Below, in pieces: positions 6,355-9,360 of a stretch of DNA of 9,360 nt. The stretch comes from Sphingomonadaceae bacterium (GTDB taxonomy: Bacteria > Pseudomonadota > Alphaproteobacteria > Sphingomonadales > Sphingomonadaceae). A program made the translations under genes and the position numbers. A model generated the notes under the pieces. It had not been told where the DNA came from. It ran no database searches and saw nothing but the letters and a program-made list of their open reading frames with translations. Location: positions 1-9,360 of the forward strand of contig CANEVG010000123.1 in assembly GCA_947442095.1 (NCBI GenBank), given 5' to 3'. The stretch's first letter is position 1. Each line of letters starts with the position of its first letter.

Positions 6355-6369
6355 GACGGCGGCAAGTAA
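6340..6369 (+). repeat. 15-bp tandem duplication spanning the rpsU stop codon
   Basis: GACGGCGGTAAGTAA (6340-6354) encodes the last residues DGGK and the stop of rpsU. It is followed without gap by GACGGCGGCAAGTAA (6355-6369), 14 of 15 bases identical, which would encode DGGK-stop again in the same frame; four more matching bases (GACG) follow. The one difference is a synonymous T-to-C change in the second glycine codon. This looks like a tandem duplication. Confidence 0.9.
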
Positions 6370-6377
6370 GACGTTTG

Positions 6378-6397
6378 GCGACCGTCATCGCGGTCGC
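6378..6397 (+). other. Hairpin downstream of rpsU
   Basis: GCGACCG (6378-6384) and CGGTCGC (6391-6397) form a perfect 7-bp stem with a 6-base loop TCATCG. There is no T-run after it, so it is not an intrinsic terminator on its own. It sits 23 bases after the rpsU stop and could protect the 3' end of the transcript or slow polymerase before the terminator at 6429-6458. Confidence 0.45.
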
Positions 6398-6428
6398 TAG
6401 GGTCTTGCGATAAGGGTCCGGCTGGGCC

Positions 6429-6458
6429 AAGAGGGCGCCGTTATTGCGGCGCCCTTTC
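6429..6458 (+). terminator. Rho-independent terminator after rpsU
   Basis: GGGCGCCG (6433-6440) pairs perfectly with CGGCGCCC (6447-6454) around the 6-base loop TTATTG. The stem is extended by A-T and G-T pairs (AAGA before, TTT after), and the T-rich stretch TTTCGCTT follows. This is a good intrinsic terminator for rpsU. It also shows that upstream in-frame starts for the next gene lying within the hairpin are not genuine. Confidence 0.82.
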
Positions 6459-6563
6459 GCTTGTCCGGCTCAGGCCCTTTTGGGCGCAGGCCCTTTCTGT
6501 CTCAGGCAGGGATCAGCACGGGGCACAACCGGGGCCGCTTTGCAGGCCCGCAAAGGGGAAGTC

Positions 6564-7121
6564 ATGTCGGAAATCACGCGCGTTCCGTTGCAGCCTGTCA
6601 GGAAGGGTTCGCTTGCCAGGATCTGGCTCGGCGTTATCGTGGCGCTGCTGATCGGCGGAACAGCCGCCTGGGCGGTGCGCTATCAGGGCCTCGTGGTTGA
6701 AACGGTGAAGGCTGGAACCGGACCTTCGCCTGCACTCACCGATGTGGTGCTGGTCAACTATGCCGGCCATCTGCAGAGCGGCAAGGAGTTCGACAAGGGC
6801 GAGAAAGTCGCCATGCCGGTTGAAGGCGTGATCCCAGGTTTCAGCCAGGGCCTGCAAAAGATGCAGCGCGGCGGCAAGTACAAGCTCATCATCCCCGCTG
6901 CCATGGCTTATGGCGCGGAGGAAAAGAAGAATCCGGCGACTGGCGAAGTGGTGATCCCGGCCAACAGCGATCTGGTGTTCGATGTGGAACTTGTCGATTT
7001 CCGCAGTGCGGCCGAGATCGAGCAGCAGCGCCAGATGCTCCAGCAGATGCAGCAGCAGATGGGCGGAAAAGGTGGTCCGGGCGCTCCGGTTCCCGGCATG
7101 GAAGCCATGCCGCAACCCTGA
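6564..7121 (+). CDS. Membrane-anchored FKBP-type peptidyl-prolyl cis-trans isomerase
   Basis: Prolyl isomerase and probable periplasmic folding factor of 185 residues. A basic 18-residue N-terminus is followed by one membrane helix (about 19-38, RIWLGVIVALLIGGTAAWAV) without an evident signal peptidase site, so the enzyme is likely tethered to the inner membrane with its catalytic domain in the periplasm. The FKBP domain covers about 44-146: VLVNYAGHL, GKEFDKGE, GVIPGFSQGLQKMQRGGKYKLIIPAAMAYG, and IPANSDLVFDVELVDF. The usual Trp in the binding pocket is Phe93 here, as in many bacterial members. The last 40 residues are Gln/Met-rich (EIEQQRQMLQQMQQQM) and then Gly/Pro-rich. The start at 6564 has AAGGGG (6553-6558) at good spacing; the frame is open back to 6444, but that part lies in the terminator of rpsU. 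The gene is probably transcribed from a promoter within 6459-6550, although I saw no clear one. Confidence 0.92.
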   Translation: MSEITRVPLQPVRKGSLARIWLGVIVALLIGGTAAWAVRYQGLVVETVKAGTGPSPALTDVVLVNYAGHLQSGKEFDKGEKVAMPVEGVIPGFSQGLQKMQRGGKYKLIIPAAMAYGAEEKKNPATGEVVIPANSDLVFDVELVDFRSAAEIEQQRQMLQQMQQQMGGKGGPGAPVPGMEAMPQP

Positions 7122-7140
7122 TGCACCTCTGATCAGGAGC

Positions 7141-7165
7141 CGCCCGGCTTGAAGCAGGCCGGGCG
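7141..7165 (+). other. Strong hairpin between FKBP gene and gatC
   Basis: CGCCCGGC (7141-7148) pairs perfectly with GCCGGGCG (7158-7165) around a 9-base loop. The stem is GC-only, 20 bases after the FKBP stop and 76 bases before gatC. No T-run follows, so it may be a poor terminator, a processing or stability element, or a pause site, rather than a standard rho-independent terminator. Whether gatCA is co-transcribed with the FKBP gene depends on it. Confidence 0.5.
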
Positions 7166-7241
7166 CAATGCTAGCCCAAATGTCCAACGCTGGTGCGGCA
7201 TGCGCCCTATCCGGCCCTGAAATCTGGCGAAAGAGACCGGC

Positions 7242-7544
7242 ATGTCTGTAGACACCGCCACTGTGGCCAAGATCGCTTCGCTCGCCCGCATCAAGGTGAC
7301 CGAGGCCGAGATCGCCGCCATGGTTCCCGAACTCAACGGCATTCTCGCCTGGGTCGAACAACTCGGCGAAGTCGACGTGACCGGCATCGCGCCGATGACC
7401 GCCGTGATCCCCAACCAGCAGCGCCTGCGCGCCGACGTGATCGGTGCCGATCCGCTCACTGGCGGGGGCATACGCGATGCCGTGCTCGCCAATGCGCCTG
7501 CGGGCGAACACGGCTTCTTCGGCGTTCCCAAGGTGATTGAATAA
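7242..7544 (+). CDS. gatC: Asp-tRNA(Asn)/Glu-tRNA(Gln) amidotransferase subunit GatC
   Basis: The small stabilising subunit of the heterotrimeric amidotransferase GatCAB, which converts mischarged Glu-tRNA(Gln), and in some bacteria Asp-tRNA(Asn), to the amide form. The 100-residue product has family-standard length and landmarks: VDTATVAKIASLARIKVTE at the N-terminus, a helix ending ILAWVEQLGEVDVTGIAPM, and the C-terminal AGEHGFFGVPKVIE that wraps around GatA. The start ATG at 7242 is preceded by GAAAGAGA (7229-7236). The stop overlaps the gatA start by one base as TAATG, so the two subunits are translationally coupled, as fits a fixed-stoichiometry complex. Confidence 0.96.
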   Translation: MSVDTATVAKIASLARIKVTEAEIAAMVPELNGILAWVEQLGEVDVTGIAPMTAVIPNQQRLRADVIGADPLTGGGIRDAVLANAPAGEHGFFGVPKVIE

Positions 7545-9040
7545 TGTCAAAAACCGACAACGCGCTCACTGAACTTGGCGTTGCCGCGATCCGCGATGGT
7601 GTCGCCAGCGGCACGTTCACCGCCGCCGAAGTGGCCGCTGCGTTCAACACCGCCGCGGCCGAAGCGCAGGGCGCGCTCAACGCCTTCATCAAGCTGACGC
7701 CGGAAAAGGCGCTGGAAGCGGCGGCCAAGGTCGATGCCGCGCGCGCGGCGGGCCAGCCGCTCGGCAAAATGGCGGGCGTGCCGATCGGCATGAAGGATCT
7801 TTTCGCCACCTGCGGCACCGAGACCACCGCGGCCTCCAAGATCCTTGAGGGCTTCGTGCCGCCATACGAATCCACCGTCAGCCAGAAGCTGTGGGATGCG
7901 GGCGCGGGCATGCTCGGCAAGCTCAATCTCGATCAGTTCGCGATGGGCTCCTCGAACGAAACCAGCGCGTTCGGCAACGTGATCTCGCCGTGGCGGCGTG
8001 AAGGGAGCACCGCTGAGCTCGCCCCCGGCGGCTCCTCTGGTGGTTCCTCTGCAGCCGTGTCCGCGCGCATTGCGCCAGCTGCAACGGGCACGGACACCGG
8101 CGGCTCGATCCGCCAGCCCGCCGCCTTCACCGGCATTTCGGGCATCAAGCCGACGTATGGCCGCTGCTCGCGCTGGGGCATCGTCGCCTTCGCCTCCAGC
8201 CTCGATCAGGCTGGCCCCATGGCGCGCGATGTTCGCGATTGCGCGATCATGCTGGAGGCCATGGCAGGCTTCGATCCCAAAGATTCGACCAGCCTCAATA
8301 TGCCCGTTCCCGCCTGGGAGACGAGCCTCAACGCTGACCTGCGCGGCAAGAAAGTCGGCATCCCGCGCGAATACCGCATGGACGGCATGGACGCAGACGT
8401 TGCCCGCGCATGGGATGATGGCATCGCCTGGCTGAAAGACGCAGGCGCAGAGATCGTCGACATCAATCTCGCGCACACCAAGTATGCGCTGCCAGCCTAC
8501 TACATCATCGCGCCCGCCGAAGCCTCGTCGAACCTCGCGCGCTATGACGGAGTGCGCTACGGCCTGCGCGATCTGCCGCAAGGTGCGGGGCTTCAGGACA
8601 TGTATGCCGCCACGCGCGCTGCCGGTTTCGGCGCGGAAGTGCGGCGCCGCATCCTGATCGGCACCTATGTGCTCTCGGCGGGCTTCTACGACGCCTATTA
8701 CACGCAGGCACAGAAGGTGCGCACGCTGATCAGCCGTGATTTCATGGACGCCTTCCAGACCGTCGACGTGATCCTGGCACCCACGGCGCCCACTGCCGCC
8801 TTCGGGCTTGGCGAGATGGTCAGCGATCCGCTGGCGATGTACCTCAACGACGTGTTCGCCGTCCCCGCCTCGCTTGCCGGCCTGCCTGCCATGTCGGTCC
8901 CCGCCGGGCTTGATCGGCAGGGTCTGCCGCTGGGCCTCCAACTCATCGGCCGCCCGTTTGACGAGCAGGGCGTGCTCGATGCAGGGCTGGCTATTGAATC
9001 GCGGGCTGGGTTCACCGCGCGACCGGCGAAGTGGTGGTGA
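7544..9040 (+). CDS. gatA: Asp-tRNA(Asn)/Glu-tRNA(Gln) amidotransferase subunit GatA
   Basis: The glutaminase/amidase subunit of GatCAB, which releases ammonia from glutamine and channels it to GatB. The 498-residue protein has the amidase-signature Ser-cisSer-Lys triad: Lys84 in GVPIGMKDLF, Ser164 in PGGSSGGSSAA, and Ser188 in TDTGGSIRQPAAFTG. The Ser-Ser spacing of 24 agrees with characterised members. Further conserved stretches are IKPTYGRCSRWGIVAFASSLDQ (begins at 201), YYIIAPAEASSNLARYDGVRYG and, near the end, PASLAGLPAMSVPAG followed by LPLGLQLIGRPFDE. This second set separates GatA from other amidases. The Lys84-Ser164 distance is about five residues longer than in Staphylococcus aureus GatA, because of extra residues before PGGSS (RREGSTAEL). 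GatB is not encoded directly downstream: the next gene lies on the other strand. Confidence 0.97.
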   Translation: MSKTDNALTELGVAAIRDGVASGTFTAAEVAAAFNTAAAEAQGALNAFIKLTPEKALEAAAKVDAARAAGQPLGKMAGVPIGMKDLFATCGTETTAASKILEGFVPPYESTVSQKLWDAGAGMLGKLNLDQFAMGSSNETSAFGNVISPWRREGSTAELAPGGSSGGSSAAVSARIAPAATGTDTGGSIRQPAAFTGISGIKPTYGRCSRWGIVAFASSLDQAGPMARDVRDCAIMLEAMAGFDPKDSTSLNMPVPAWETSLNADLRGKKVGIPREYRMDGMDADVARAWDDGIAWLKDAGAEIVDINLAHTKYALPAYYIIAPAEASSNLARYDGVRYGLRDLPQGAGLQDMYAATRAAGFGAEVRRRILIGTYVLSAGFYDAYYTQAQKVRTLISRDFMDAFQTVDVILAPTAPTAAFGLGEMVSDPLAMYLNDVFAVPASLAGLPAMSVPAGLDRQGLPLGLQLIGRPFDEQGVLDAGLAIESRAGFTARPAKWW

Positions 9041-9096
9041 GGCACCTGCACGACATATGTGGAACGGCCCTGAGCTCGACTTTTTTACGTTTTGGG

Positions 9097-9360
9097 TCAT
9101 GTCCAGGTCCAGAAGAGGCTGTTGTTCGCGACGTGGTTGAGTGCCTGATCGAGGGGCTGGACGCATCCGCCCATTTCGTCGGTGTCTTCCCATTTACGCC
9201 GGCGTGACCAGTATGCGATCCTGACGTCGTCACCTGTGCCGGTTGGCTTGAGACGCGCGCTGGGTGCCTCGGTTTCCAGCAGGTATAGGTGGAAAGCACC
9301 TTTGTCCTTGGACCAGCCAGCACCGCCGCCGTTGGCATCATCAAATGCTTCGATGCGCAG
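9097..9360 (-). CDS. Unrecognised protein, C-terminal part (5' end outside window)
   Basis: An open frame on the minus strand runs in from the right edge and stops with TGA at 9097-9099, giving the last 87 residues of a protein. It reads LRIEAFDDANGGGAGWSKDK at the window edge, then GAFHLYLLETEAPSARLKPT, IAYWSRRRKWEDTDEMGG, and ends VQPLDQALNHVANNSLFWTW followed by T. The mix of aromatic, charged and hydrophobic residues looks like genuine protein, unlike the overlapping Ser/Thr/Pro-rich frame at 9012-9344. The tail pattern (basic YWSRRRKW, then a helix ending in FW) suggests a small globular domain, loosely like some DUF3024-type proteins, but I do not claim that family. It converges on gatA with a 56-base gap. 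Its GC content is about 60 per cent by my hand count, a little below the neighbouring gatA. Confidence 0.65.
   Translation of the reverse strand: MRIEAFDDANGGGAGWSKDKGAFHLYLLETEAPSARLKPTGTGDDVRIAYWSRRRKWEDTDEMGGCVQPLDQALNHVANNSLFWTWT

Noticed and set aside
6513..7550. 345-codon minus-strand open frame across the FKBP and gatC genes
   Set aside because: It spans two recognised genes and the hairpin between them on the other strand. The His/Gly/Arg-rich product has no recognisable domain.
9071..9094. T-run (TTTTTTACGTTTT) after gatA as an intrinsic terminator
   Set aside because: The preceding bases contain only the short palindrome GAGCTC and no GC-rich stem of useful length, so I cannot support a rho-independent terminator.
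7547..9193. 548-codon minus-strand open frame opposite gatA
   Set aside because: It is fully antisense to gatA, whose catalytic motifs are unambiguous. The translation is rich in Arg, His, Gly and Ala, as expected for the reverse strand of a high-GC gene.
9012..9344. Alternative minus-strand frame at the right edge, starting MMMPTAAVLAGPRTK
   Set aside because: It runs into the 3' end of gatA and is Ser/Thr/Pro/Arg-rich. The frame ending at 9097 has much more protein-like composition, so I chose that one.

Overview
The window looks like ordinary chromosomal DNA from a GC-rich alphaproteobacterium, most likely of the order Sphingomonadales (an Erythrobacter/Novosphingobium/Sphingomonas-like organism). 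This rests on the high GC content, the protein sequences, and the gene set: an Mla/MCE-type lipid transporter with a DUF330-type lipoprotein, an ATP12-family F1 assembly chaperone, and gatC-gatA for indirect Gln-tRNA synthesis. The assignment is inferred from recognised families, not from a search.

Layout. (1) Positions 1-1916, plus strand: the 3' part of a gene for an MlaF-like ABC ATPase, then an MlaD/MCE-domain protein, then an ABC-transport auxiliary lipoprotein. Together these are the tail of an operon for phospholipid or hydrophobic-substrate transport across the envelope. The permease gene is presumably left of the window. (2) Positions 1934-5960, minus strand: a tight six-gene operon in the order crcB/fluC (fluoride channel), RluC-like 23S pseudouridine synthase with a long basic tail, PaiB-like FMN-binding protein, HAD phosphatase, 82-residue two-helix membrane protein, ATP12 chaperone. 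With the starts chosen here, every junction overlaps by 1 to 4 bases. (3) Positions 5961-6147: the only divergent intergenic region, which must hold the promoters for the minus-strand operon and for rpsU. (4) Positions 6148-7121, plus strand: rpsU (bS21), an intrinsic terminator, then a membrane-anchored FKBP-type prolyl isomerase. (5) Positions 7242-9040, plus strand: gatC and gatA, translationally coupled, encoding two subunits of the tRNA amidotransferase GatCAB. (6) Positions 9097-9360, minus strand: the 3' part of an unrecognised gene convergent with gatA, so gatB does not directly follow gatA.

I found no mobile element, CRISPR array, tRNA, rRNA or phage gene, and no convincing new system. 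The observations most worth a second look are: an H-loop histidine replaced by proline in the ABC ATPase; the end-to-end overlapping minus-strand operon with GTG and TTG internal starts; the 15-bp tandem duplication of the last rpsU codons including its stop; the roughly 114-residue basic disordered tail on the pseudouridine synthase; and the unrecognised partial gene at the right edge.
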